Shown: positions 1 through 7,332 of the stretch, piece after piece
Layout of the letters: each line of letters opens with the position of its first letter
How positions within the stretch are numbered: position 1 is the stretch's first letter
Source of the DNA: a virus
Reading direction: 5' to 3' (one strand)
Length of the DNA: 31,133 nt
Virus record (IMG/VR): IMGVR_UViG_3300035666_000118
Location: 1 to 31,133 of that record
The notes under the pieces: model-generated
The model's database searches: none
What the model was told of the DNA's origin: nothing
The model's input: only the letters and a program-made list of their open reading frames with translations
Program-made: the position numbers and the translations under genes

Positions 1-127
1 CAAGAGCCTCTTCCAGCCGCTTGATGCGCTCATTGGCTTCGTTGAGTTGGCGTTCGAGTTTGCGGCACAGCATGCCAAGATCGGCTATGTTGTGCGGAGT
101 ACTGTCTGATATCGGGGTGTCGCTCAT
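1..127 (-). CDS. Coiled-coil protein, N-terminal part (runs off left edge)
   Basis: The start ATG at 127 overlaps the stop of the upstream gene by ATGA. The 42 visible codons begin MSDTP and become a charged helix (RKLERQLNEANERIKRLEEA). They end with one spare base at position 1. If base 1 is joined to base 31133 the frame continues into the partial gene at 31015-31133, giving one 81-residue protein with a duplicated RIKRLEEA heptad. It belongs to the same local family as the proteins at 29808-30095 and 24282-24488, which share ER(E/Q)LNE. Function is unknown; it is probably a small helical early protein. Confidence 0.7.
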   Translation of the reverse strand, partial: MSDTPISDSTPHNIADLGMLCRKLERQLNEANERIKRLEEAL

Positions 128-261
128 TTCGATTCCTTCTTCTTCTCCAGCCACTCGCGGATGATTCTATCCGCTAGATGTTGGGTTTTGATGCCTTCGC
201 TCTGGCAGTATTCTTTGAGTAGTTTGTGAGTCTCTTCTGAGATAATGACTGACTTGTTCAT
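124..261 (-). CDS. Ribbon-helix-helix-like small protein (45 aa)
   Basis: The ORF starts with ATG at 261, overlapping the stop of the muralytic gene by ATGA, and ends in an ATGA overlap with the coiled-coil gene. A purine-rich stretch (GGAGAAGAAGAAGGA) near its end can serve as ribosome site for that next gene. The protein has a short beta-like start (KSVIISEE) and two helices (THKLLKEYCQSEG, LADRIIREWLEKK), the pattern of Arc/CopG-type DNA-binding proteins. A regulatory or DNA-binding role is inferred from this fold pattern only. It could be a repressor for the palindromic operators, but nothing here proves that. Confidence 0.6.
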   Translation of the reverse strand: MNKSVIISEETHKLLKEYCQSEGIKTQHLADRIIREWLEKKKESK

Positions 262-587
262 AGATGCTTTTTGACTTTGTTCCAGTAGGGAATTGTTGCT
301 GTTTTCTTATCACCAGAGGGACCGCCTCCGTTCCATTTGCGAGCTAACTGCTCAGTCGTGCAGCCTTTGCCGTAATGCGTCAGATAGATCTCACAGACTC
401 GACGGGCTGCAATCCGGTTGGTCATCTGCTGGTGGGTGTAGCTAGTTCCAGCAATCCGGTTAACGTCCACCACAACCGCTTTGTGGATCTGGAGCGCACC
501 GATAGCTAGACCACCGTCGCCAATCGCGTTGTCCCGTCCGTTAGACTCCACAGTGATGAGAGCCGCAATCAAAGGCCCGAGATTCAT
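258..587 (-). CDS. Lysozyme/SLT-like muralytic protein (109 aa)
   Basis: This is probably the peptidoglycan-cleaving lysis enzyme. The start at 587 is preferred over the longer frame because it gives an ATGA overlap with the upstream stop and has AAAGG six bases before it. Near the N terminus, VESNG is followed by GDGGLAIGALQI. This is the signature of lysozyme-like transglycosylases, with Glu14 as the expected catalytic residue. Later parts (RRVCEIYLTHYG, LARKWNGGGPSG, YWNKV) fit the same fold. There is no signal peptide, so export would need a holin. It sits among early small genes, away from the membrane-protein cluster at 13.6-14.1 kb. The family call is fairly secure; the lysis role is inferred. 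Confidence 0.75.
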   Translation of the reverse strand: MNLGPLIAALITVESNGRDNAIGDGGLAIGALQIHKAVVVDVNRIAGTSYTHQQMTNRIAARRVCEIYLTHYGKGCTTEQLARKWNGGGPSGDKKTATIPYWNKVKKHL

Positions 588-778
588 CGGAGACCTTTCA
601 TCCAAGCATCGGCTTTGGATTGGATGATCTCTTGGGCTTCTAAGATCCGTCCGGTCTCATCGGTAATTCCGATCAGCTCAATCGTATGGTTCCAGACATC
701 TCTAGCGCGAAGAGCTTCTTCAATGTTGCGGTGAATGCTGAGGACTTTGTTATCTTTGTTTCTGCAATGGTATTTCAT
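584..778 (-). CDS. Small hypothetical protein (64 aa)
   Basis: The ATG at 778 is preceded by the conserved leader also found before 1043. The product begins MKYHCRNKDNKVLSIHRNIEEALRA and looks like a small beta-alpha domain with an acidic-basic helix after it (EALRARDVWNHTIELIG). It has no signal peptide or membrane segment. It ends in an ATGA overlap with the muralytic gene, so translation of the two is probably coupled. I do not recognise the family. Confidence 0.7.
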   Translation of the reverse strand: MKYHCRNKDNKVLSIHRNIEEALRARDVWNHTIELIGITDETGRILEAQEIIQSKADAWMKGLR

Positions 779-813
779 GGTATTTGATGGGTGTTGATGG
801 TTTTGAGCGTTGG
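776..813 (-). repeat. Conserved leader, copy A
   Basis: Reading toward the start codon the minus strand gives CCAACGC, a short spacer, then AAACCATCAACACCCATC, then AAATACC directly before ATG. The same string, with one change in the first 28 bases, precedes the gene at 840-1043, and shorter versions precede 24282-24488 and 24503-24787. There is no purine-rich Shine-Dalgarno sequence, so this leader is likely what marks translation or transcription start for these small genes. Confidence 0.6.
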
Positions 814-839
814 TCGTATGCGCTCCCCACGGTGGTAAT

Positions 840-1043
840 TCAGTTGGCTAGAAGCTCGCGGTCTTCATCGCGAAGCTCTCGTTGTCGAACTCTGTGAAGA
901 TCACCCGAGTTGAGGTACAGAAACTCGACAGCAACCGTTCTGTCTCCAACGTCGATGAACTGTGTCTTGTAGATCCGCAGACCGGAGGCAAATCGGGCCT
1001 GATGCATATGCTCAACTGTCTTGATAACTTTTGGAAAAGTCAT
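840..1043 (-). CDS. Small hypothetical protein (67 aa)
   Basis: The ATG at 1043 follows leader copy B. The product starts MTFPKVIKTVEHMHQARFASG, has alternating hydrophobic strands in the middle (YKTQFIDVGDRTVAVEFLYL) and ends in a charged helix (RQRELRDEDRELLAN). It is soluble, with no cysteine motif. It lies between two other small soluble ORFs downstream of the operator-promoter at 1367-1395. The family is not recognised. Confidence 0.65.
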   Translation of the reverse strand: MTFPKVIKTVEHMHQARFASGLRIYKTQFIDVGDRTVAVEFLYLNSGDLHRVRQRELRDEDRELLAN

Positions 1044-1077
1044 GGTATTTGATGGGTGTTAATGGTTTGCGCGTTGG
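1041..1077 (-). repeat. Conserved leader, copy B
   Basis: This is nearly identical to copy A: 27 of the first 28 bases match, followed by the CCAACGC element three bases further on. It sits directly upstream of the ATG at 1043 and occupies most of the 57-base gap. The match over non-coding DNA between two unrelated small genes argues for function or recent duplication. Confidence 0.6.
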
Positions 1078-1100
1078 AGAGTCGCGCCCCTCTTGGTTGA

Positions 1101-1322
1101 TCAGTTGCAGCGGAAAACAGGTGCAAAAGAATACCGTCCAAGAGCCATAACAAACTCTCCACGGTCGTCGATCTTAACCTTTACACGGCAGACTTTTGCG
1201 CCGTTGTACACGGTAGCAAACTGCCCTTTGCGGCTAATAACGTTGGCTTGGAAAACGGCGTTGTAGTCAAAAGCACTTCGGGCGGTGAGGATCTGACCGG
1301 CTTGGATGGTGTTGTTCGTCAT
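1101..1322 (-). CDS. Small beta-rich hypothetical protein (73 aa)
   Basis: This is the first gene after the operator-bearing promoter at 1367-1395, with ATG at 1322. The sequence (ILTARSAFDYNAVFQANVISRKGQFATVYNGAKVCRVKVKIDDRGEF) alternates polar and hydrophobic residues as in a small beta-barrel. It resembles short beta proteins that phages often encode in early regions. There is no clear Shine-Dalgarno sequence before the ATG. The family is not recognised; by position it is an early, operator-controlled product. Confidence 0.7.
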   Translation of the reverse strand: MTNNTIQAGQILTARSAFDYNAVFQANVISRKGQFATVYNGAKVCRVKVKIDDRGEFVMALGRYSFAPVFRCN

Positions 1323-1366
1323 ATTCTTGTCGTTTATTCGGAGGCGTCGTTGCCTTCGATGTGATG

Positions 1367-1395
1367 AGTAAAACCCAACGTTGGGTTCTCTGCAA
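1367..1395 (-). promoter_or_regulatory. Promoter with palindromic operator in the spacer (site 1)
   Basis: On the minus strand TTGCAG (1390-1395) is followed after 17 bases by TTTACT (1367-1372). The spacer contains a perfect 16-base palindrome, AACCCAACGTTGGGTT, at 1372-1387. The same element sits in the same register at 4608-4636. A repressor bound here would block RNA polymerase. The -35 and -10 boxes are weak alone (3/6 and 4/6 of consensus), but the shared geometry raises confidence. Confidence 0.65.
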
Positions 1396-1525
1396 TAGAA
1401 ATCTTCAACTTTTTTCAGGAGTTTGAAAAACCAGCGAAAACCTTAGGAAAATGCGGTGTTTCTATGGGATGAAACCTAACCCGTCGCAGGATCTCCCTGC
1501 ACACCATGCCGCAAATTCCGAGAGC
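1388..1525 (-). other. Intergenic stretch upstream of site 1
   Basis: Between the RusA stop and the operator there is about 140 bases with no convincing gene. A 30-codon minus-strand ORF (1415-1507, starting MVCREILRR) is open but lacks a ribosome site and any recognisable feature. Runs of A and T near 1411-1445 make the stretch AT-rich, which fits an upstream promoter region. Confidence 0.4.
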
Positions 1526-1948
1526 TTACTCAGCGTTGATCCTCACGCTGCACCCAGACTGCTGGAGAGCGTAGGTTTTCACCGCTGTAATCTGGTAAAT
1601 CTGACTGTCATCGAGCCAGACTCGCTGAGTGTCGGTTATCGCGTCCGTCACCGCTTTGATGAGGTTGTCCAAATCTGGTTTTTTGCAATGCCAGACCGGT
1701 GATTTCGCCTTCGGGACTCCGTGCTTGTCCAGATGCGCTTTGGGTCTCGGAAGGAAGAAGTCTAGCTGCAACCTAATCGGACCCGTTATAAGCGATTCTG
1801 GAGCGTTTGCGATGGATTCCTGACGCACCGCTTGCTTCCAAGACTCTGCTGAATCTGGAGTGTAGACTCCCGCATGACCACCGCGCACAAACGCTTTGAC
1901 TCGCGGTTGAGCCTTTGGGATTCCTGAAACGTGAAAATCAAGATGCAT
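1526..1948 (-). CDS. rusA: RusA-type Holliday junction resolvase (140 aa)
   Basis: RusA enzymes cut four-way DNA junctions as dimers, here presumably resolving recombination or replication intermediates. The start at 1948 (MHLDFHVSGIPKAQPRVKAF) gives the usual family N terminus; the longer frame adds a non-conserved extension. Asp92 and Asp94 in KKPDLDNLIKAVTDAI, and the Asp113/Asp114 pair in WLDDSQI, are the expected metal-binding residues. Length is typical. The gene overlaps the SSB-like gene by 11 bases and closes the recombination operon. Confidence 0.9.
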   Translation of the reverse strand: MHLDFHVSGIPKAQPRVKAFVRGGHAGVYTPDSAESWKQAVRQESIANAPESLITGPIRLQLDFFLPRPKAHLDKHGVPKAKSPVWHCKKPDLDNLIKAVTDAITDTQRVWLDDSQIYQITAVKTYALQQSGCSVRINAE

Positions 1949-2267
1949 CGTGCGGCGGGATGATCTCATGGATTCGTCCGGTGATGCGCGGATTCGCGTA
2001 CCACCAGCCCGTCGCGCTCTTCTCGGCCAATGCATCGCAATCGCCGTCAAACATGATATGCGTCCCCTCAGTGAGCATCCTTACGCAATCCATGTCCTCT
2101 GGGTCAAAAGACCGGAACGTGACCCGCTGTGCGTACGGTTTTCCGTTCGCAAGAGTGCGCTTCTCAAACTCAACGACAGCAAGCAGGAATCTCTTGCCGT
2201 CGTCGGTAGTAATGACCTCAGCGTCTGAGTGGAGTCGTCCGAATCCTCGGGACCATAGATGCCTCAT
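1938..2267 (-). CDS. SSB-like OB-fold protein (109 aa)
   Basis: The start ATG at 2267 overlaps the MazG-like stop by ATGA. The pattern GRLHSDAEV, then GKRFLLAVVEFEKRT, QRVTFRSFD, LTEGTHIMFDGDCDA and a closing TGRIHEIIP fits an OB-fold single-strand DNA-binding domain. It lacks the acidic C-terminal tail of classical SSB. Position between Bet/exonuclease and RusA supports a role with single-stranded DNA. The call is by pattern, not by a unique motif. A second, different SSB-like protein lies at 24503-24787. Confidence 0.55.
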   Translation of the reverse strand: MRHLWSRGFGRLHSDAEVITTDDGKRFLLAVVEFEKRTLANGKPYAQRVTFRSFDPEDMDCVRMLTEGTHIMFDGDCDALAEKSATGWWYANPRITGRIHEIIPPHDAS

Positions 2268-2698
2268 CGAGTGTATCCCTCCAGTCGGGCCGGTGAATAA
2301 CTCGGAGACTTTACGATCTTACCGTCAGTCCGTCTCACAATGTGGCGGTTGTCCCCAACTCGGTGCGAGCGGCAGTCAGCGGGAATCCGATCCAGTTCGT
2401 CGTCAGTCCAGACCTTTGACATATTGGATCGGTGAATTTCAGTGAAAGCAGCGTCTACTTGATGCGGGGAGAAGCCAGCAGCCAGCGCGGCTCCATAAAC
2501 GACGTAGAGCAGGTCTCCGATTGCGTCGAGATACTCGACAGCGGAAGTTGATTCGGAAAGCTCCTGAGCCTCCTCGTCAATCAGTCGATACCGAAGGTTG
2601 ATCGTGATGGGGTCTGGCAGTGCGGGACGCTCTGGGATGCATTGTTGATAGGTCCGCATAAACTCGCGGACTAGTTCCATTGGATGGGTTTGATTCAT
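2264..2698 (-). CDS. MazG-like / PRA-PH-like nucleotide pyrophosphohydrolase (144 aa)
   Basis: The helical core RLIDEEAQELSESTSAVEYLDAIGDLLYVVYGAALAAGF carries the E-E-x-x-E and D-x-x-x-D spacing of the all-alpha NTP pyrophosphatase superfamily. The end (SNMSKVW, then DGKIVKSPSYSPARL) is typical of the phage branch. These enzymes hydrolyse nucleotides to monophosphates and may change nucleotide or alarmone pools during infection. The start at 2698 overlaps the exonuclease stop by ATGA. The substrate cannot be read from the sequence. Confidence 0.85.
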   Translation of the reverse strand: MNQTHPMELVREFMRTYQQCIPERPALPDPITINLRYRLIDEEAQELSESTSAVEYLDAIGDLLYVVYGAALAAGFSPHQVDAAFTEIHRSNMSKVWTDDELDRIPADCRSHRVGDNRHIVRRTDGKIVKSPSYSPARLEGYTR

Positions 2699-3801
2699 TT
2701 GGTCTTTGTAAGTGTGGGTTGGGAGGTCTTGGATTCGGTGCAGCCGTCGAGAAGAGCATCAAGCTTGTTGGTGAGTTGCTGACCCTTAAAGCCAGTCGCA
2801 GTCTTGATCGCTTCTTTGAGCTTCGCTTTGTTGAGCGTGATCGCAGGAGCAAGCTGCTCGTAAGTTCCGAGTTCCAAGAAGCGTGAAGCCACTTTTTCGG
2901 AGTCAGTGATCGACTCGCGCACCGATCCTTCTTTGAGCGTCCAACCTTCGATGGCGCCTCCTTCACTAAGCCTCCGTCGAGCTTCCGCACGACAAGCTTC
3001 GATAACCGCTTCAGCTTGTGCTGCACGGTCCAAGAACGCTGCGAGCGTCTGGTTGGTTAACGTCGCAGCAATAGCGTCCGGCGTTATACCATCCGGCGCA
3101 TTGGTCAGCGGAGGAGCAACCGCAAGCTCCCGCGCTTCGGGACAATAGGGTTTCCCTTTGCAATACTTGCAAGCCGACTCTGACGGAGTGCGCGGTTGTC
3201 CCACTTTCTGAATCTCTTTCATCAGCCCATTCGCTTCCATTATGGCTGAATGAATATCTGACGACTCGTAGACCGACACACTCGGAGGTCCCGCTAAAGG
3301 CTGGATGATTGCAACCGTAACCCGATCAAGCGTGAATCCCCAAGACTCGTCCAACAGAGCGACCAAGCAGCGCAATTGAAGGTTCTCCGCTGCGTTCTCT
3401 ACGGCTCCACGACCGCTCTTGTAGTCGATGATCAACCCGTAGAGCATTCCTTCATCGTTGGCGGTGTAGATGACATCAGGTTTTCCGCTCCAGAGTCGCT
3501 CTCCATCTTGAGTCAGCGACCAAAGCCGTTTCTCTCGGAAGCAGTTGGTCTCAAGCTCACCAAAGGTCTGTTTGACCAATTCAAGTTCCTGTTCCCTGCA
3601 ACGATCAATGATCCAAGTCTCATCGGTCGTCAGATTGCTGACCGGCTCCAGCGCAAGTGCTGCGTGGATACGGTTTCCGATTGCTGCGTCTCCGGTTGAT
3701 TCAACCTCCGCAACTTGACGCTCCAGATCCCAACTTCCGAGACAAGCAGAGTAGCGGCTCGCTGCGGACGCTGACGGTAGTCCACTGCGTTCGTCACTCA
3801 T
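2695..3801 (-). CDS. Cas4/RecB-like exonuclease, DUF2800-type (368 aa)
   Basis: This is the likely exonuclease partner of Bet. The N terminus LPSASAASRYSACLGS supplies Cys20. His46 is in GNRIHAAL. GKPDVIY (Asp109) and IIDYKSGR (Asp126, Lys128) form the PD-(D/E)XK site. CKYCKGKPYC supplies Cys211, Cys214 and Cys220. Four cysteines in this arrangement bind a 4Fe-4S cluster in Cas4/AddB relatives. Residues 230-368 are helical and unassigned. The start at 3801 overlaps the bet stop by 8 bases. It should resect double-strand ends to give single strands for Bet, as lambda Exo does, but from a different nuclease family. Confidence 0.85.
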   Translation of the reverse strand: MSDERSGLPSASAASRYSACLGSWDLERQVAEVESTGDAAIGNRIHAALALEPVSNLTTDETWIIDRCREQELELVKQTFGELETNCFREKRLWSLTQDGERLWSGKPDVIYTANDEGMLYGLIIDYKSGRGAVENAAENLQLRCLVALLDESWGFTLDRVTVAIIQPLAGPPSVSVYESSDIHSAIMEANGLMKEIQKVGQPRTPSESACKYCKGKPYCPEARELAVAPPLTNAPDGITPDAIAATLTNQTLAAFLDRAAQAEAVIEACRAEARRRLSEGGAIEGWTLKEGSVRESITDSEKVASRFLELGTYEQLAPAITLNKAKLKEAIKTATGFKGQQLTNKLDALLDGCTESKTSQPTLTKTK

Positions 3802-4456
3802 TGGATTTCCCTTCGTTAAGAGTCAGCTCGGTGGGTTGAACAACCACAGACGGAGCCGGTTCAGACTCGGGTTCAACCTTCGGCTCCAGCTTGCTGCGGA
3901 AGATTGGACGCGAAGGGGTAACGTTGACCGGAGCTTGCGGGATTGCCTCCTCTTCGTCAGTGATGCCGCTGAACCCAAACGCTACGCGAGCGCATTGGAT
4001 CAACGCTTTGTGTCGCAACATACGGCGAGGGTTGACCTTCCACGGTTCGGTATTCCGCGAGCATTCCGAGAAGTACTCGGTCACTTCAACCGGATGGGTC
4101 CGGTCTTTAAGATGAATCGTAGCAGTCACCGAGAACGGCTTTCCGTCTTTGTCTTCGGTCGTGAACTGGATGCCGTCGAAGCTCGCGTGATTATTCATCA
4201 TGCGTATCCACCCATCGACTGAGACCACCGGCTGGATGCCGCCATTGCGAGCAGGGAATGCGTAGATTTCGCGAGTGAACGGGTTGAGTCCGTACTGGTT
4301 AGCGACCACCACAAACGAGAGCATCTCCTCGTTCGTCGCTTTGGGCATTAGGGTTGCGCGGAGAGTCTCCAGCAGCTTGGTTGGCTCAACACTAAATTTG
4401 CTCGCCATCACTGCGAGCGCGGACTGTTTCTGACTTGGAATAATCTCTTGTTTCAT
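3794..4456 (-). CDS. bet: Bet/RecT-family single-strand annealing protein (220 aa)
   Basis: This protein anneals complementary single strands for phage recombination. It aligns along most of its length with lambda Beta: LLETLRATLMPKATNEEMLSFV, ANQYGLNPFTREIYAFP, VVSVDGWIRMMN, and RRMLRHKALIQCARVAFGFSGI. The start at 4456 (MKQEIIPSQ) is chosen because the upstream 37 codons of the open frame are unlike the family. It overlaps the zinc-motif ORF by 65 bases. The C-terminal 50 residues are Pro/Glu-rich, the variable tail usual in this family. It is coupled to the exonuclease gene by an 8-base overlap. Confidence 0.93.
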   Translation of the reverse strand: MKQEIIPSQKQSALAVMASKFSVEPTKLLETLRATLMPKATNEEMLSFVVVANQYGLNPFTREIYAFPARNGGIQPVVSVDGWIRMMNNHASFDGIQFTTEDKDGKPFSVTATIHLKDRTHPVEVTEYFSECSRNTEPWKVNPRRMLRHKALIQCARVAFGFSGITDEEEAIPQAPVNVTPSRPIFRSKLEPKVEPESEPAPSVVVQPTELTLNEGKSNE

Positions 4457-4595
4457 TGGTCTTCTTTGGCCTACCTCCGCGCTTTCCATTTGCGCGAGAA
4501 GCTTCGGCCTTTGCAGATGATTTGACCCCACCCAACTCCTTCGCGAGATCGCGGAGACTTGCGGCAAAAATGCAGTTGCAGGACGGACATTTCAT
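4392..4595 (-). CDS. Small zinc-motif protein with GGRPKK tail (67 aa)
   Basis: The start MKCPSCNCIF carries Cys3, Cys6 and Cys8. The body has SSAKAEASRANGKRGGRPKK, a basic low-complexity motif seen in short phage and plasmid proteins and close to an AT-hook. ATG at 4595 lies only about five bases from the predicted transcription start of promoter site 2, so the message may be nearly leaderless. Its 3' end overlaps bet in another frame. A DNA-binding role is inferred. It could be a regulator of the early operon it opens. Confidence 0.6.
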   Translation of the reverse strand: MKCPSCNCIFAASLRDLAKELGGVKSSAKAEASRANGKRGGRPKKTNETRDYSKSETVRARSDGEQI

Positions 4596-4607
4596 CGGCT
4601 GAAGAGA

Positions 4608-4636
4608 CCAATAACCCAACGGTGGGTTTGTGTCAA
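4608..4636 (-). promoter_or_regulatory. Promoter with palindromic operator in the spacer (site 2)
   Basis: On the minus strand a consensus TTGACA (4631-4636) is followed after exactly 17 bases by TATTGG (4608-4613). The spacer holds AACCCACCGTTGGGTT (4613-4628), which matches site 1 at 15 of 16 positions and is one mismatch from perfect symmetry. The register relative to -35 and -10 is the same as at site 1. It should drive the recombination operon. The -35 box overlaps the stop codon of the 898-residue tail gene. Confidence 0.7.
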
Positions 4637-7329
4637 GCTACGTCGAGATCAACGTACCGAATGAACCGATAGAATGGGTCTCCGGTAACGTCCTCAAAGT
4701 TGGCAGATTGGGTCGTCTCACCGAAGCCGTAGGATCGCATTGGCTCCCAAGCGGTTGCAGGAGTCAAGGTGCCCCCAGACGCATTAATGACCTGATTGGA
4801 GCAATCGAAGTTGAAAGCGTTGAACCCATTTGACCGGCTGTAGGTCGCAAGCTCCATCTGGCTTACGACCCAATAATTCTGACCAAGCGTAGTGTCGTAC
4901 AACTCTTTAGCTTGGACTCCATTTGCCAAGAAAGCGTTGTATTGATTTTGATCTATGAAGAAACACGGTCCTTCTGACGGGTCCAAGCAAGTTTTTGTTA
5001 GGTCTTTTGGAATGAGGTTTCCCAATATGCTTGGTTCAAGTATTCCTGACGCATCAAATCCATAAATCGGACACCAGACTTCAGCGTGAGCCAACGGAAC
5101 TGAGCGATTCCATCCAGAAACGTGAGCTTCCAACAGATTCCACAGAAACGCTGACTTTGGAATCTTGTGGTAGAACGGCCCAATTCCATCGTAATTCAGA
5201 GCGTTTGCAGTGCTAGAATACGGGAGATCAAAATAAGTAGATGAAGTCCACCTGATGTCAGCAATGTAAGCTTGCGCTGCACTAGTCAAATCAATTTGTT
5301 TATACCACGGAGCCAAACAAGCCATTGCAGCATTGTTTTGGTCTTTGAATACATCGTCAGCAACACCGTTATCTTGAATCGTCTTGTTGGGTCTTCCCAG
5401 AACTCTAACAGACGCATCAACGCCACCTTTGCCGCCCCATTTATTGACCCAGAAATCAGATCCAAAAACGTTGGTTACATTTGGAGTCAGCGGATCGGTT
5501 GTGAAAACCCGCTCAAGATTGTAGTCGTAAACGCTGCTTGAAAAAGCCCAAGGTCCACCTGATGGAATGTAAGCGCAATTGACAGCCGGATTGTAGTGTC
5601 CCAGACCTATCTCGGTGCTAATCTGCGGGAATACATATCCGTACATTCCGCTTTGGTTACTTGGCTGTGCTATAATGTATGTTTTAGTGGCAGATATGTA
5701 TTTGTTGTTTGAATAACCAATTGCCGGTGAGAATCCTTTTGGCCTTAACTCAGTTCGCAATTCTATTACGTTTGCGCTGCGTTCGTAGTTAGGAATCTCG
5801 CTTAAAGCGTTAGCGTCAAATGCCTCAATGCCAACGGCGGTTGATGCTGTTACTGTTAATCCGATTGAGCTTAATCTGACGATCCCAACTTTCTCTTCGC
5901 TAATATCAACTTCATCGTCGTAAGCATTCAAAAACCCTTCTTCAACTGCAACCCTTCTGCGAAGCGTCCGCATTGTTTCCATCCATGTTGGGACGTTGCC
6001 GGATTGCCATTGGGTTGCCGTGTTGGGTGTTGCTACGTTCTGGGTGTAGTAGTAGGACGGATACGCAATTGAAATGTAAGTTGTAGTAGGATTGATCTGC
6101 CAGTATGGATCGGTTGAACCAAAGAAGACATTGCAGTCAATTGGATAGATTCTGACAATTGCATTCGGTCTCTTGCTACTCATCACCAAGACATCGCCAG
6201 AAACCTCAGCGTTGATTCCTATGCGTTGGAGCTTCGGCATGAAGTCGGTAACTCCGGTGAATACAGTGATGTAATCCTCAAAGACGACACCGGAAAGGCT
6301 GCTGTAAATCTGAACTCTAGCGCGTCCCCAAGTGAAGATTGCGTCCCCAATTGCGGTATTCGCATCCGTTGGGTCTGAGTATTCTGGATGCAGTGCGCGG
6401 ATGTCGTAAGCAAAGCGAGCGTCAACCCATGCGCCCATTGCTCGCATCCATTGCAGCAACAAAAACGGGTTCGCAATGTTGTTGGCTTTTGCTGACCTCT
6501 CCATGCATACGGAAAGAGAGTCTCCAACTCCGTAGTTTGGCGGACCACCAGCAAAGTAAGGAACATCTCCCGCAAAGTACGGGAAGAAATAAGTGCAAGC
6601 AGTGCCATCCCTCCACGTTGTTGCCCAAGAGCCGTCAGCGCGTCTTCTGAACGATCTACAGCCCATTGCTGGAACCGTCTTGGTCTCCGCTGAGCCGTCT
6701 GGCAATTGGAGCAAGACCCTCATGTCTTTGCTTCCGCAATTGTGAACCCTCCAGCAATCAAACCGTTTGTAACTGTTTAGAATTTTGAAAGTCAAAAGAC
6801 CTTCAATCCGTATCTCAGCAACTGCGGTTTTGTGGTTATGGATTCTACCGGGAGGCAGTGAAGGTTCAGATCCAACTGAAGTGAAGTAAGACCTAACGTA
6901 AGAATCAAAACCAGAATCCCAATCGTCCCAACCTAAATGGACATCGTAATCAATACCATCAACATTGCGCTTGTGTAGCTCAAAAGACTTTTGAATTGAG
7001 CCAACGTTGCAATATGAAGAGTTGAAAGAAGTGACGTAGTGATCAACGTAAACTTGACCTCCGCTAACGTCTAAGTGCTTGCTCTCAAGCTTTGAAAGCT
7101 CAATCGCAATATGCGTTTGTGTTGGAGTGCTTCCAGTGACATAGAAGCTTGTGGCTGGATCAATACAATAGTCGTATTGAACGCCAAAAGGTATCTTAGA
7201 ACTGAGACCAACAACAAACGGGGTCTTGCCGTCTAACGCTCTTGCACACTTATTGTCGAACCGTGCGTACAGATCGTTCAAGTTCCGCGCATTGAACATC
7301 CGCTGACGCTTGTCTGTAGCAACGGGCAT
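4633..7329 (-). CDS. Large tail-tip / adhesion protein (898 aa)
   Basis: This is the largest gene in the window and the last of the tail module. The ATG at 7329 opens MPVATDKRQRMFNARNLNDLYARFD. The protein is rich in Tyr, Trp, Asn, Ser and Gly, with many short beta segments, no membrane segment and no signal peptide, as in virion adhesion proteins. Cysteine is fairly frequent. I recognise no enzymatic motif. Position after tape measure and minor tail genes, plus size and composition, suggest a host-contact role; this is inference. It is followed at once by the early promoter at 4608-4636. Confidence 0.65.
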   Translation of the reverse strand: MPVATDKRQRMFNARNLNDLYARFDNKCARALDGKTPFVVGLSSKIPFGVQYDYCIDPATSFYVTGSTPTQTHIAIELSKLESKHLDVSGGQVYVDHYVTSFNSSYCNVGSIQKSFELHKRNVDGIDYDVHLGWDDWDSGFDSYVRSYFTSVGSEPSLPPGRIHNHKTAVAEIRIEGLLTFKILNSYKRFDCWRVHNCGSKDMRVLLQLPDGSAETKTVPAMGCRSFRRRADGSWATTWRDGTACTYFFPYFAGDVPYFAGGPPNYGVGDSLSVCMERSAKANNIANPFLLLQWMRAMGAWVDARFAYDIRALHPEYSDPTDANTAIGDAIFTWGRARVQIYSSLSGVVFEDYITVFTGVTDFMPKLQRIGINAEVSGDVLVMSSKRPNAIVRIYPIDCNVFFGSTDPYWQINPTTTYISIAYPSYYYTQNVATPNTATQWQSGNVPTWMETMRTLRRRVAVEEGFLNAYDDEVDISEEKVGIVRLSSIGLTVTASTAVGIEAFDANALSEIPNYERSANVIELRTELRPKGFSPAIGYSNNKYISATKTYIIAQPSNQSGMYGYVFPQISTEIGLGHYNPAVNCAYIPSGGPWAFSSSVYDYNLERVFTTDPLTPNVTNVFGSDFWVNKWGGKGGVDASVRVLGRPNKTIQDNGVADDVFKDQNNAAMACLAPWYKQIDLTSAAQAYIADIRWTSSTYFDLPYSSTANALNYDGIGPFYHKIPKSAFLWNLLEAHVSGWNRSVPLAHAEVWCPIYGFDASGILEPSILGNLIPKDLTKTCLDPSEGPCFFIDQNQYNAFLANGVQAKELYDTTLGQNYWVVSQMELATYSRSNGFNAFNFDCSNQVINASGGTLTPATAWEPMRSYGFGETTQSANFEDVTGDPFYRFIRYVDLDVA

Positions 7330-7332
7330 ACA

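Noticed and set aside
5272-5541. Plus-strand ORFs within the large tail gene and elsewhere
   Set aside because: They lie antisense to well-supported genes and have no recognisable domains, ribosome sites or promoters; all firm genes are on the minus strand.
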